In this document: positions 35,641 through 47,691 of the stretch, one piece after another
How positions within the stretch are numbered: the first letter of the stretch is position 1
Layout: each line of letters starts with the position of its first letter
Source of the DNA: Cryptomeria japonica
Lineage: Eukaryota > Streptophyta > Pinopsida > Cupressales > Cupressaceae
NCBI RefSeq assembly: GCF_030272615.1
Contig: NC_081411.1
Location: forward strand, 827,876,897-827,940,896
Reading direction: 5' to 3'
Length of the DNA stretch: 64,000 bases
Translations under genes and position numbers: made by a program
Notes under the pieces: generated by a model
Seen by the model: only the letters and a program-made list of their open reading frames with translations
Told to the model about the DNA's origin: nothing
Databases searched by the model: none

Positions 35641-35904
35641 TGGTTGAACAGCTTTGGATTCCCGCTTATGATATCCATGAATCTGAGATGATATGTCACC
35701 TTGTCAGTTTCGAATCCCCATGGTATGGTAAGTTATACACCTACCTCCACAATCACACACTTCCTCCTAACCAATCAAATAACCAACGTAAAACCTTCAT
35801 TCGCCAAACCGCTTGATACACCATTATTGCTGAAACCCTATACCGACACAGTCTTGATGGTACTCTCCTTTGATATTTGGAATAGGATGAGATAACAAAG
35901 GCCT

Positions 35905-36965
35905 TGGAATAGGTACATGAAGGAATTTGTGGAACTCATGCAAGCGGTCCTTCACTAGCCAAGAAAGTCATGCACACTGGATACTATTGGCCATCGATGG
36001 AAAAAGACTCATACTACTTTGTCAGAAATTGCAAGAACTGCCAAGTTCACGGAGACCTGATACATGCACAAGCACAGGAATTGCAACCAATCACAACACC
36101 ATGGCCTTTTTGTTAATGGGGACTTGACCTTGTGGGTAAAATCCATCCATCTTCATCAAAGGACCACAAATTCATTATTACCGCCACAGAATACTTCACA
36201 AAGTGGATCAAAGTTGTTCCACTTACCCAAGTCACCGACAAGCAGATCGCCTCATTCATTTTAAATTACATCATCTATCAGTATGTTTTACCCATGTCCA
36301 TCATCATAGATAATGGACTCCCATTCAAAAATCAGGATGTCTGTGAGCTCTGTGAGAATTTTCATATCCAACACCGCTTTTCCACTCCCTATTACCCACA
36401 AGGCAATGGTTAGGCTGAAGCATCAAACGAGAACATATTGAGAATCCTCAGGAAGATAGTCAATGATGTTGACCGTGATTGGCATGTTCAATTAAATCTA
36501 GCACTATGGGCGTATCGAACTAGCATTCAAACCCCTACAGGCGCAACTCCCTACTCACTGGTCTATGGAGCAAAAGCCATCCTACCTATTGCAGTCGAGA
36601 TACCATCACTATGGGTTTCTTTGCATAATCTCATAGATGACGAAGTATATAGGGTATCACGTCTCTAAGATTTAGAGCTACTTGATGAGAAACGACAAGC
36701 TACATACAATCACCTCAAAGCCTATTAGCAGCGCATGAGCAAAAGCTACAATCATTGGGTTAGACCTCATACATTTGAGGTAGGTGATCTTGTTCTTTGA
36801 GAGAATCCTAATAACCAACCCAACTGAGAACATCAGAAAAAGTTTGAATCAAACTGGCTGGGTCCATATGTTATCACTGCTGCATTTGGGTCCAAGGCAT
36901 ATCAGTTGGCTACTTTAGAATGAGAACCGCTAGCAGATCCGATCAAACAACATGCACCTCAAACG
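35905..36965 (+). pseudogene. Tat integrase
   Basis: The zinc-binding N-terminus reads HEGICGTH and NCKNCQVHG. The DDE core has GLDLVGKIHP with the first D, IIIDNGLPF with the second, and YYPQGNG-stop-AEASNEN, in which the glutamate is kept but the preceding glutamine codon is TAG. LALWAYRTSIQTPTGATPYSLVYG and PLADPIKQHAP-like C-terminal parts follow. Integrase joins element DNA to the chromosome; several stops inactivate this copy. Confidence 0.9.
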
Positions 36966-38319
36966 GGTTTATACCTAAAAGCTGTACAGAGCATCAGGCT
37001 CCCATACATACTTGAAAAACACCAAAAACATTCAGATATATGTGCTAAAGAAAATACAAAAACATCAAAAAATAGTAAAGAAAAATCATGCATCCAAATG
37101 GTGAACAACCACTCCGGTGGCACCTTGGGTAAGTGTGATGGTGAAAACCTGGAAAATAGGTGCCACTCATAAAGGCTACGACTCCATTGTCTTTCAAACT
37201 TGTTGCGATCACATTCATTACATCCACACATACATCAGTCCAAAACCATGGCTTCTTATCGATCTACAATCAAAGATAGTACTTCATGCGTCTTGCATCC
37301 TGCTTTTTTCATAGTCATGTCTAAACTGGGTGCAATGCCCTTAACCTATTGATGGAAGTGGATTCTGCATTACTTGTGATTCATTAATTTCTTCATTCAA
37401 AACTGTCTCACAAAATCCAAAAACATTAAAAACAATCATCAAAATACCAAAAAAAAATGGAAAACTATCTCACAAAATCCAAAAACATCAGAAAATATCA
37501 AAAATCAATCAAAAAAATGGCAACACCTTGTACCTACTCATCGAGGTAGATACCAAACAAACATTGTGAAATACTCAAACGATGATCACTTATCACATCG
37601 ACCAAACAATCCAACATCAACAAGCAAACCGTCTTAACAATGATGCATCCTTCCTTACCAAAACAAAGACAAGATTACATTTTATTTGACAAGAAAATTC
37701 TGTTTAAGCTATCAAATACTTGGTTGATTTGTAGGTTATTTATTTATTTATATCAGGTTCCTACACTACTCCAAGATATCCACAAGTGATTAGAGTGGTC
37801 GGGATGCTTCCTAAGCATTGTTTGTATGTCTTCTATGAATTATTCCGATGAAGTTCTGGGGCATGTACTAATGGTGTCTATGTGGGAAGTTCACTACACT
37901 ATGTGATCATATGAAAAATACAGTCATGGATCATTACGGCTTGTTGACTACAATGTATACCTCAACTGTATGAGCATGAATCATTATGGAGGGTCCATAT
38001 TCTTTATTCTTTATTTACGCTATTTGTTTGCAGGTACAATGCTCCATCCTTGGTTCCTACTGTCTCATCCAAGATCGATATTATCATGCTCAATGATAAA
38101 AATAAAGCACTATGGATCGTCATTCCATCTCATCTATTTATATTGCATTCCATTGTATGTCACCCATCCATTTAATCATTCATTATTCATATGCATGGTT
38201 TTGTATGCAAGTGTGAACAAGATTAATATGAGAAGTTATATGAAAATTGAGTTGGTCTTGGATACAATCACAATAGAGTTCTTTGATACATCAGCAGTGC
38301 ATCATGCAAAAGTTTAAAC
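36966..38319 (+). other. Tat 3' non-coding region
   Basis: This stretch is A-rich with repeats of CAAAATCCAAAAACAT (about 37405 and 37470) and no recognised gene. The 115-codon frame at 37970-38317 is unsupported. Confidence 0.5.
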
Positions 38320-39320
38320 AACCTTGCACTCATTATCATAATCACATCATCATTTCATTACATTTAGTTGCATTTGCATAAGCCTAGTTCATTATCATTT
38401 ACTTGCATATAGGTTTATTAATTTATTTTATCTTCATTAGAGTGCATTTAATATCATTTAGTTACATTTTTATACATATAGTTTATTCTCATTTACTTGC
38501 ATTAGTATCATTATATCATTTCATCATTGCACAATCATGACATTTAGATTCATTTATATGATAAATTTGTCCTTATTTGCATTTACTACCATGATTAGCC
38601 ATTACAAATGCATTCATTTAGTACCATTTAGGATTCATTATAATGCCTTCCTTATCCTTTTAATTGCATTAAGGTGCAGTTATTCATTACCCATGAATTG
38701 CATTATCATTTCACTTCATCATATTTTTCACCATTTAGATCATAACAAAAACCATTTGTATCAACATTGGTTTATACATTTTCCATATGCATTCATTTAG
38801 AAATCATCATATAAACAATAGTACTTTACATTTGTTTATCCATATTACATTCATCTAAAAACCATCTAGATGCATTTACATAAATCATTCATTCATTACA
38901 TTTAAAAATAATCAACATCATTGCATATCATTATCTCATCATCGATTCACATAAAGTACAAGATACTGTCTATATCATCATAAACATCATTGTTCACTCT
39001 GCATACATCATCATCATGGCATTACATACATAAAACATTACATCAATGAATCATGCATCTCAACCTGCATCCATATGTTAGCATCACATCATAAAATCAT
39101 GCATATAGACATCATGTAGGAATAAATCATCATAAAACATGCATATAGGAAACATCTCATAAACACATACATATAGAAAGTACAACTATCCATCTAAGCA
39201 TAACCATAAGATCACCATCCTGCATAAAATCCATACATATCATCAAACATGCATCTCATCACAAAATATGGGATCTCCTCATATATCATATCATATCACC
39301 AAAAATATACATGTATCAGA
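38320..39320. repeat. CAT/ATG-rich low-complexity tract
   Basis: About 1 kb is built of loosely repeated CATTCATTTA, ATCATCATAAA and CATGCATATAG words without a fixed period. It belongs to the spacer between pol and the antisense ORF. Confidence 0.6.
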
Positions 39321-39399
39321 GTACAATGACGTCCCACATATCGGCTACCAAGAGCCATCCAAGACATAGTCTAATATGACAATGTAAAAGCATACAAAA

Positions 39400-39929
39400 T
39401 GCTCTCTCAGATGCCACTCTAACCAAATGCTGCACCACCATCACCACCTGCTCCCCCACTACCCCTTGCACCACCTGATCTATCTCGCCGTGGAAGACCC
39501 ATCACACCACCACTACTCTGCATCCTCTAAGACCACTCTAATCTCACTTGTTGCATCTGGGAATAGCTCAGTGCTCGCTGACTAGCTGGAACCACCTGCT
39601 CATATAACCCCCGCCAATAATCATCTCAACCTGTGCTCGCTACATCTCCCTCATCACCTCCCTAGTAGGACCCTGTGCTCCTACCCCAACCCGTACTCTC
39701 TCTTGCAACTCCACAAATCTCTCCACAACCTGATCTCTCTCTTGCAGCACTACAGTCAGCTCCGACTCTCGTGCAAATAGTTGCACATCTCTAGCTGCAA
39801 CCTCTGCCTCCATATCCTCTAGCTGAGTCTGCAAAAATAATATCATATGATCCCACAGATCTCCTCCTATAGCTCCCTCCCCCATATCCATAGGTGCCTC
39901 TCCAATGGCCCCCTCTCCATTAGCTCCCT
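39400..39929 (-). pseudogene. Tat antisense ORF fragment (coiled coil)
   Basis: On the strand opposite to pol, the frame MDMGEGAIGGDLWDHMILFL, LEDMEAEVAARDVQLFARESEL and VVERFVELQERVRV forms a convincing acidic coiled coil. It continues upstream in frame to the insertion point at 39930, where the copia LTR cuts it. Beyond the stop at 39640 the frame limps on with further stops to about 39420. Antisense ORFs between pol and the 3' LTR are known in Tat elements such as Grande; their role is unknown. Confidence 0.6.
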
Positions 39930-40714
39930 TGTTAGGATTCCCAAAGATACTGAGAGGAGGGGTGAATCAGTATCTAACCGGTTAATAAATTTACTTGACT
40001 TAAAACATAAAAAGCATATTAAAACTGTGTACCGGTAAACCAGAAATAATGTAGTAAACAAGAATAACAAAAACCACATGAGAAGCACACCATAACATAG
40101 TTTTTAATGAGGAAACCCGGTGTGGGAAAAACCTTGGTGGGATTTGTGACCCACAATATTCGCTTACTGGCCAATAAGGGAATATTACTCTTACAATAGG
40201 GGCCGACACATGCAGGAAGGCCAAGTGCCTAGAGCTCACTACTCAATTACAAAAGAAGTCACACTGACTTACAAAATTGGATTATATTAATCCAATGTCT
40301 TGTACTGCTTTAGATTAGCATCTGCTATGCTAGATCCAGTACCGGTTTAAGCTCTGCTACATACATAAACCCTTAACCTATAATTCACATATTAGGTCTA
40401 CTCATCTTGCATCCTATCACATATATATCCTATTACAAAATGATCTCATACATATATGAGTCATATTACAACTCGCCATGTCGGCTTACAATGATTTTAC
40501 AATTAATTTCAAAATACATTTCAAACAAAATTCCTGTCGGCCAGGGTGCCGGTATCCTTCCTTTCATTGCCGGTGTTCTGTGTGCCGGTGTAGAGTTTGT
40601 CGTTGCCAGTGCTGGTATCTTTGTCTTGCCGGTATCATATGATTGCAAGGTTGCCATCAATGACAAAACCTTCAATCACGTACAATTTCTCATTGGAGTG
40701 TGCATTTGCCAACA
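39930..40714 (-). repeat. 3' LTR of the copia-type element
   Basis: On the minus strand it runs TGTTGGCAAATGCACACTCC ... GGGAATCCTAACA, with TG and CA ends, immediately after the purine tract. Length is 785 bp. The other LTR is missing, so divergence cannot be measured. Confidence 0.75.
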
Positions 40715-40730
40715 ATCTCCCCCTTTGGCA
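40714..40730 (-). promoter_or_regulatory. polypurine tract
   Basis: The minus strand reads TGCCAAAGGGGGAGATT directly before the LTR. This is the usual second-strand primer of Ty1/copia elements. Confidence 0.8.
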
Positions 40731-40919
40731 TTGATGGCAACACTCATGAGAAAAATAAAAAAGGTGTCCAAAATGATATCCAAAAATAGTCTACCAAAAT
40801 TGTCTTACCAAAATTGTATGCTCAAAAACTATATGCTCCCCCTGAGAAGATGAAGTCCCTTCATTCAAACCATTTCTCTCATCCCACTACTCCCCTTTTG
40901 ACATCAATGACAAAAGTTG

Positions 40920-43900
40920 TCATTCGCTGTCAATGGAGTCTTGCCTGGATTCTTGTAACCGGTGGGTTACAATTTGAAAGATATCTGTCAAAACTAAATT
41001 TATGCCATTGCTGAATGTTTTGCAGTCTATTATTGCCTCTTGTGTTCTCTGCACTGTACCGGTGAGTATGTGCATTTGCTTTTCCGATGTCTTTAGTCCA
41101 GGAACCAGAGCCTCAGATATTTCTTTTCTCAAAGAAATAAGATACTCTAGTCTTGGACTAAGTCTGCATTTTAAGTCCTTTGCCTTATCCTTTATTCCTT
41201 GTCTGTCTTTCTCCAATTTCTTGATTTTCTCTTCCTACTCTGCAATTTTCTTTTCTAATTCCAAGAATGAATATGATGTTCCAATCAAATTGTCAGCAAT
41301 ATTATTTATCTTCTCTTGAGCTTTGTTGATCTCCTTGTCAAGATCCTCTGTTAAGACATTTGTTTTGCAAGTATCCTTGTACAGTTTCTTGAAGTCATAG
41401 ATTATTTCTCCAAGTTCCGGTAAGAGGGTATCCATTTCTTCCTTGTTTTTCTTTACAATATCCTCAAATAATTTCTCTTTTTCTTTTATCATTCTCTCCT
41501 TAAATGTATCCTCATTTATTTGATCAATAGTTACTAGGTTGCCGGTGATAAACTTAGACAATGTGTCTAGTTGACCTAAAGAATCTTTATTCTCAACACT
41601 GCAGTTTGGTGCTATCAATTTAAGAATTGGTATAGTATCATAGCTGTACCAGATGTTTGTCCAACAGTTTTTACAATAGCCATGCTACTGGTGGTGGTTA
41701 TTTCCTTGCTTTGTTCAACCTCTGGTAGGTCTGTCTAAGTTTGCATTTCCACAAACAAAGGTTTAGGCTTTTCAGTTTGGTCGGGTGGCATTGTCTCAGT
41801 CTGTACCTGTGCTTCAACCTGTACTGGTTTGGGTTTCTCTAATTGTGTCTCAGATGGTTTCTCTGAGCTTTCAGTTGCCAGTTCCTTAGTTTGTGCCTCT
41901 GAACTTTGCTTAGCCAGTTCTTCAGATGGTTTATTTGTTGTATCTACTGATTTCTCAGTGGTATCCTTTGTTGGTTGCTCTGCCTGTGTAGGTTTTTCTA
42001 TGTTTAACTCAACCTCTACAGCCGGTGACTTAGTGGTCACATCTTTCTCCTTATCCTCAATGGTCTCTCTATCAACCATGACATTAACTTCTTGAGTATC
42101 TACATTAATTGTATACAAAATTTCTAATTAAGGGTTTGTATCTTCTACCAGAGTCTCCATAATCTCAATGGCTGGTTGATTTTCAGTGATATCTATAGGT
42201 GGAGTATTTGAAGGAGGTGGGGGCATATTGTCAGTTATTTTAAAACTTGGTGGTCCACCTACCTTGCCTTTACCCTTGTCTCTATCCTTTTGATATACTC
42301 TGATAGTTTTAGGTCTGAGTAATTCTTCCTCTTTTTCTTTCTCCACAAAGAAAATATCCCATCCATTAGCTATTTCCTCAAATACTTAAGTTACTTTGCC
42401 AACCATTAATGCTACATGTCGGTGAGCAGTAGAGAATACTGTCCGGTTAGCCTCACTAATTAATTTGTCTATTTCATCAGGTGAGTTAATTGGATGCACT
42501 GCTAGTAATTTTTCAATCTTAATCTTTTTATCTAGTTCAACAATAGATAATCTTCTAGCTTCTAATCTCCTATACAAGTCATTTGGAATTTCATCAACAA
42601 TTTGCATCAAAAATTTCTTGTATATGTCTAAGTGTAGAATTACACTATTTTCTATGCTTTCCTTATCATCAACTGATAGTGTATTGTATATTTTATTGAT
42701 ATTCTTCAGCTTACCATCCTCTGTAATTTCACTAAGAAGTTTGTCAATGGGGGCAATAGTTTGTTTCACCTTCTTCTTATGAGTCATCTTCTTTGTTGGA
42801 GGCCTTACTACCTGTTGCTTCTGTCTCGTCCTTTTTGGTGTAGGAGAAGGTATCGGTGAAGGTTTTCTTTTCCTCTCAACTCTCTTGAATACAACAGGTA
42901 TGTCACTTTCTGAAGAAGTTCCAACCGGTGAAAGGTGAGTTTCCAGTTGAAGTGCTTCCAACTCACTTTCAGTTATACTAGTTTGTTTTAGCACATCTTC
43001 CTTGATTCCCTTTGCCTGTTGGGTTCCTTTTCTAATGGTTGCTTCTACCTTCTTAACTCTTTTCCTTGATTTAATAGTGCTCTCAATTGTTTCTGCACTA
43101 CCAAATACTTTCTCTTTCGGTTCCTTCGGAGCTTCAAGGAGGGATTTTGCATAAGTTTCTATGATGTTATCATCTGTCTCATAGCCCATTTCAGTTACCC
43201 AGATGGTTCTAGGGATAACTGCCTCCATCCAAATTTCATCTTTCTTGATCACAAAATAGATTTCCCTTTGATACTTATCCACAATAGCTTGTGATAGTCT
43301 TACTCTGGTCTTCATTCGAGCCTTCAATGCTTGAAAATGCTCATTTATGTTTTTCTCCCTGTTCTCTCCCATATTGTTCAATAGTTCTGATAGTTGTTTT
43401 CGTACCGGTATGTCAAATCCAAAATCTCTAGCACCAATACCGGGTACTTGTTTGGTTATGTATAGCATCAGACAAACAAGTAAGTTTCCAAATCTGAATG
43501 TCCCCTTTTTGTCTCTTTTGATCTTACCCAAATTGTCCATCAACTCATCTTTGAGCCATTCACATATGTCTATTCTTGCATTATCATTTACCATATCATA
43601 GGCACTCTTAATACATAGGCTAGAAACTGAGTTTAACCTATTTGCATGTGTAGCCTTATAACCTAAGATCATACTGATAAATTTGATATTTGTATCCTTC
43701 ACATCGTTTACCCTTAGAGATCTCTTATCGAATGTTGCACTGGTTAGGTTTGTCCCTAAGTCATTTGAAACCTTCTTAGTTTTGTCAGGTCTGTTGCCGG
43801 TGGAGGGCAACCCTGTTACAACTTCTACTGCTTCTTTTGTGATTTTATGAATAGAGTCTAACTAGAAGAATTCATCATGTACTTTGCTTAACACAATGCT

Positions 43901-44236
43901 TATGATATCCTTGGGGAAATCTAGGATACTAAGTATTTCAGTGAAACCTAGGGTTTCTACTATCTTATGTTTAGGTTTGATATTTCTGGATTCATCACAG
44001 ATTACAGTCTCATACATATTTTTAATTTCATCATCACCTAGTTCATCAATATGACAATGTATATACATTCTAGGGTCTTCAGAATATACTACTCCTTTAG
44101 GGATTTGAGAGAATGCACCTATGCTATCATCTTTCTTAGCAATTTCGGGAACTAGCTGAAAAATGGGTCTAGGTCGCTTAACAACTTCAACAATAGTAGG
44201 GTTTGCAATAAATTCAAGAGTGGATGAAGATGCCAT
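40920..44236 (-). pseudogene. unrecognised ~1100-codon reading frame B in the copia-type element
   Basis: From MASSSTLEFIANPTIVEV (44236) one minus-strand frame runs through stops at about 43862, 42384, 42126 and 41733, with one frame change near 41640, and ends near 40920. The longest open piece is 474 codons (43810-42386). Visible parts: an N-terminal segment with LDSIHKITKEAVEVVTGLPSTG; a helical region; a basic stretch RKRKPSPIPSPTPKRTRQK; a region rich in E, K, T and P (42118-41735); and a coiled-coil end (KEKEKLFEDIVKKNKEEMD). The LPSTG-containing segment recalls plant-mobile-domain-like ORFs but I cannot confirm homology. It lies where env-like ORFs sit in some copia elements. Confidence 0.6.
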
Positions 44237-44580
44237 AGCTATAAATACCTCAATCTACCTTAAGGATGAATGATTTGATGGATTGCTTCACTTCTTTGCT
44301 TGGAGTACCTTCGCTCGGGAATTTTCGTGCTCTCGAAGATTTGAATGCTTGGTGAATGAAAAAGGAGCCAAAACACTTGCTTCATAATGTTATTTTTGCC
44401 AACTACCACATTTAATGCTTGTCAGTTAAGTCACAACTTAAGTCATCTGCCGGTATAGAAGTAATTTCAACTTCTCACCATCAATCGAGGGAATAATAGC
44501 ATGTTTTTCATTTTGTTGCTAAACCCCCAAAAGAATTTTCTTCAATTAGATGAAGAGTCTCCTACCAGTGGAATGTTACT

Positions 44581-45126
44581 CTATTCTGTCGGTGGAGGAG
44601 TATTCACATCAACATTCTGATCTGACTTTCTGATCCATTGTTTTGAGAATTCTTGCTTTACCTCTTCAACTTTATCTTTACCTTTCAAACTAGGACCTTT
44701 GTTATTTGCTGATGAGGACTTGCTTCTACAAAATTTTGCAATATGTCCAATTTTGTTACAGGCATAAAAAGTCACATTGTTCTTCTGAATATCTTTCCCA
44801 TATCCTATGCCGGTATGTGTTCTGCATTGATTAGATAAGTGCCCAAATCTCCCACAAACATAACATCTCACATTCATTTTGCAGTTTTCTGAATTATGAC
44901 CAACTTTGTTGCATTTAGAACATTGACCAGTGGGTGTATTAGTGTTATGATAATTTCTAGATCTACACTGATTTGCTCTATGACCATACTTGTTATAGTT
45001 AAAGCATTTGTCATTAAACTTGTAAGAAGTAGGTTGTCTTACCAGTTTGCTATGATCATGATTAGATGTCCACACCCACTTCTCCCTATTTTCCTTTTTA
45101 CAACTGAAAAGAAAAAAGGAGGTCAA
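44581..45126 (-). pseudogene. gag nucleocapsid fragment with four zinc knuckles
   Basis: Four CCHC-type knuckles follow each other: CFNYNKYGHRANQC, CSKCNKVGHNSENC, CYVCGRFGHLSNQC and FYACNKIGHIAKFC. The second and third are intact; the first has Y for its second cysteine and the last has F for its first. The rest is basic and hydrophilic and ends VDVNTPPPTE. The capsid part is missing upstream. These bind element RNA in gag proteins; a host CNBP-like origin is less likely given the adjacent element. Confidence 0.7.
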
Positions 45127-45281
45127 ATCATTATGTTTATAATAACAACTACTATATGGACTCTACCACCACTAATCCACTCTTTCGGCAAGCTTTGCTT
45201 TGGGCAGCTTCCCTTTGCCTTCACAAACTGTAAGGAAGAAGCAAAGAATATAATGGCTTTTGACCCCCCTCTCTCTCTCTA

Positions 45282-45290
45282 TATATATAA
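45282..45290 (+). promoter_or_regulatory. TATA box of HMA gene
   Basis: TATATATAA preceded by a CT-rich run (45269-45280) lies about 130 bp before the start codon, leaving room for a 5' UTR of about 100 bases. Confidence 0.65.
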
Positions 45291-45420
45291 CACCCTCAGA
45301 CCATTTCGATGAACAAGAAGAAATCGAACATTCTCTTCATAACTATTTGTATTTCCAAACATTCCTTATTCTCAGTTGAGGCTCAAATTCTAGCAGAAGA
45401 TAACATTATCTGGTTTCAAA

Positions 45421-45785
45421 ATGGGGGTATTCTTTCTGTCTCAACTCTCTTATCTTTTTGACAAATAGTATTAAGCTGTGATCTTTAAACTAAATAGTAT
45501 TCTTCTAATTCAGTAACAGAGTAGCTAAGTAATAGTCTTTTGGAAATGTTTTACTAAGAGACCACTTGCATTGAGTGTGTGTAGGTAGTGGAGCTGAGAG
45601 TGGGCATTCACTGTGACAAGTGCATACAAGAAATCAAGAGACCAATACGGAGACTGGAAGGAATAGAGACATACAAAGTGGATAAAGTATTACATAAAGT
45701 CACTGTCACAGGTGACATCACTCCCAAAATGGTGTTGAAGACATTGATTAGATCAGGGAAGCCTGCCTCCTACTGGGTCAATTAA
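45421..45785 (+). CDS. HMA-domain metal-binding protein (metallochaperone/HIPP-like), one intron
   Basis: Exon 1 is only ATG GGG (45421-45426), followed by GT. The intron ends TGTGTGTAG at 45584, and exon 2 (45585-45785) reads VVELRVGIHCDKCIQEIKRP and on to ASYWVN, stop TAA. The 68-residue product is a single heavy-metal-associated domain with the metal site CDKC (C-X2-C) in the first loop, and TVTGDITPKMVLKTLIRSGK as the end of the ferredoxin-like fold. Such plant proteins carry copper or other metal ions in the cytosol. No isoprenylation CaaX end is present, so it is closer to an ATX1-like stand-alone domain. No stop or frameshift, a TATA box and a poly(A) signal suggest a working gene, the only one in the window. 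The tiny first exon is my inference from splice sites. Confidence 0.8.
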
Positions 45786-46122
45786 TCAATCCCAACCAAC
45801 AAGGTCCAGAAAGAGATATTGAAAGGAATTCATTGATAGTTCACAAATTAGATTCCATAGAAAGAGGAGTCTAAATTACTTTCAGAAAGTATTGGATTTT
45901 GCAAGAGTCCAAATTGAACATTTTCCTGTGTAGATCCAAGTATGATTCTTTGTTTATGGTGAGATTATATTATTCTATGCTTATTGGTGATGAGGTGTTA
46001 ATAAAATGTAATGTAGCCTTTAGTCCAAAAAATAAATCTGCATATCTTATGTGTAGTAGGATAGAGATGAAGGGAAGGTGAGGCTTGTGATATTGATTGG
46101 CTGGAGGCCCATTGTTTTGGAC
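45786..46122 (+). other. 3' UTR and flank of HMA gene
   Basis: AATAAA at 46000-46005 is a plausible poly(A) signal about 215 bp after the stop. The 60-codon open frame here (45899-46081) is not supported. Confidence 0.5.
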
Positions 46123-46127
46123 AGTGC

Positions 46128-46438
46128 TGTAAAATTATTTGTTAAATCCGTGAAAACCAGGAATACTAGTAGAGCTGCAAATTACAAAATTGTATAAATT
46201 GGAAAGAAGTAAAAATTGTGAATAAACTGCTTAATTGATTTAGGAATCTGTACAATATATAAAGCACAAGAAGAGCCATCTAGAATAGCAACAACCAGCT
46301 AGAAAATAGGCTTTTAGCTTTATGCAAGATTGGAAAAATCCATGCAAGATTGCACAAATAAGAAATCATAATCCTATCTTTTAACAACTAGCAAACTTAT
46401 TTAAAGGAATATTCTATGCAGAATATTCTACACTAACA
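46128..46438 (-). repeat. 3' LTR of the small element
   Basis: Plus-strand ends are TGTAAAATTATTTG and TTCTACACTAACA. A C7 run (46439-46445, purine tract on the minus strand) adjoins it. Confidence 0.9.
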
Positions 46439-47369
46439 CCCCCCCTTAAGTGTAAGTAGATGAATAAAAAAATATGGGTCTTGGCAAAAAAACCATGATC
46501 AAGAACCCAATTACAGAGGAATGGAGAAAACCCAAGAGAGAAAAACTCCTAACCGTCTATTCAAGCTAAAGAAGAAACTTGCAACTGCCGATGAAGAACT
46601 ACAAATAAATCCACTATGTGACAGGATTATATCAGAGTCATAGAAACCACTGCACGAGATGTAGTTGTACATATTCTGGACTGCTCAAATGGATGAACAT
46701 ACAAGTACACGGTCTCTAAATATAGAAACTGATCATCTGAAGACAGAAAGATATGATTTTGCAGAATAGTGCTCCAAATATAAGAACTCCAAATATTGTT
46801 CCACTAGATAGAAACTCTTGAAGCACTCAAGGATGCGACTTAGGAATCTCATGTAGTCGAGAACCCTGCTAGAAAGAATCTCTGGGAGCAAACCAAGTTG
46901 CAACATTGGAATCTCATGTAGATAGGAATTTAGAACAAAAGAACACTTTTGGTTGCCAATTGGAGGAAGAGAGCGGAGTTCTATGGTTAATTAGAAAATT
47001 TCAATATCCTAAGTTTGATTATTCAGGAAGCTTAATAAAAGAAACCTAAACTAGATTCTTTATGCAGAAACCCCCATATTCAATTTAACAAAGTTTCAAA
47101 TTTTCCCAGATCTTTATAATGCAGTGCTCATAAAGCACGCACAATTTTTAAAGAAACAACATAGGAAGAAAACAAGAAGCATGCAAAAATTAAGGGAGAA
47201 ACGTGCATGTATCTAGAAACAAAGGTTTACATCTGCCTCCATGGTGGTGATAATCTTCACAAAAAATTGCCTACAAATATAGGCTTGCTTGCAAAAGATA
47301 AAGTGAAATAAAAAGTAGATCACACCTTCACACAATATACAAACGCATTTGCACTCATACCAGACTATT

Positions 47370-47380
47370 CTCTGATACCA
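47370..47380 (-). promoter_or_regulatory. primer-binding site (tRNA-Met)
   Basis: The minus strand reads TGGTATCAGAG directly after the LTR end, an exact match to the initiator-Met tRNA complement used by copia and many TRIM elements. Confidence 0.9.
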
Positions 47381-47691
47381 TGTAAAATTATTTGCTAAAC
47401 CTGTGAAAACCAGGAACACTGGTAGAGTTGCAAATTACATAATTGCATAAATTGGAAAGAAGTAAAAATTGTGAATAAACTGTTCGATTGATTTAGGAAT
47501 GTGTACAATATATAAAGCACAAGAAGAGCCATCTAGAATAACAACAACCAACTAGAAAATAGGCTATTAGCTTTATGCAAGATTGGAAAAATCCATGCAA
47601 GATTGCGCAACTAAGAAATCATAATCCTATCTTTTAACAACTAGCAAACTTATTTAAAGGAATATTCTATGCAAAATATTCTACATTAACA
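47381..47691 (-). repeat. 5' LTR of the small element
   Basis: 311-bp partner of 46128-46438 with the same TG...CA ends and no indels relative to it. Confidence 0.9.

Larger units (their letters stand above)
25378..39929 (+). mobile_element. Ty3/gypsy Tat-lineage LTR retrotransposon, 3' LTR missing
   Basis: Order on the plus strand: 5' LTR, primer site, long repeat-rich leader, gag, protease, G-patch-like segment, RT/RNase H, a second RNase H, integrase, long AT-rich 3' region and a minus-strand ORF. The second RNase H and the antisense ORF after pol are characteristic of the Tat lineage. The element is cut at 39930 by the Ty1/copia LTR, and no 3' LTR lies in the window. Multiple stops make it non-autonomous. 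Confidence 0.85.
39930..45126 (-). mobile_element. Ty1/copia-type element lacking pol, with unknown ORF; 5'-truncated
   Basis: Minus-strand order: zinc-knuckle gag fragment (45126-44581), long unknown frame (44236-40920), polypurine tract AAAGGGGGAGATT (ending at 40714), LTR (40714-39930). No protease, RT or integrase lies between gag and the unknown ORF. No 5' LTR is found above 45126, where host promoter DNA begins. Either pol was deleted or this is a non-autonomous family carrying a different protein. Confidence 0.7.

Noticed and set aside
37970-38800. Plus-strand frames of 115 and 87 codons
   Set aside because: They lie in CAT/ATG-rich low-complexity spacer of the Tat element and show no motif.
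40000-43450. Frequent ACCGGT/CCGGT words
   Set aside because: They are noticeable, but also present in the chromovirus LTR near 13 kb, with no fixed spacing or symmetry to support a function.
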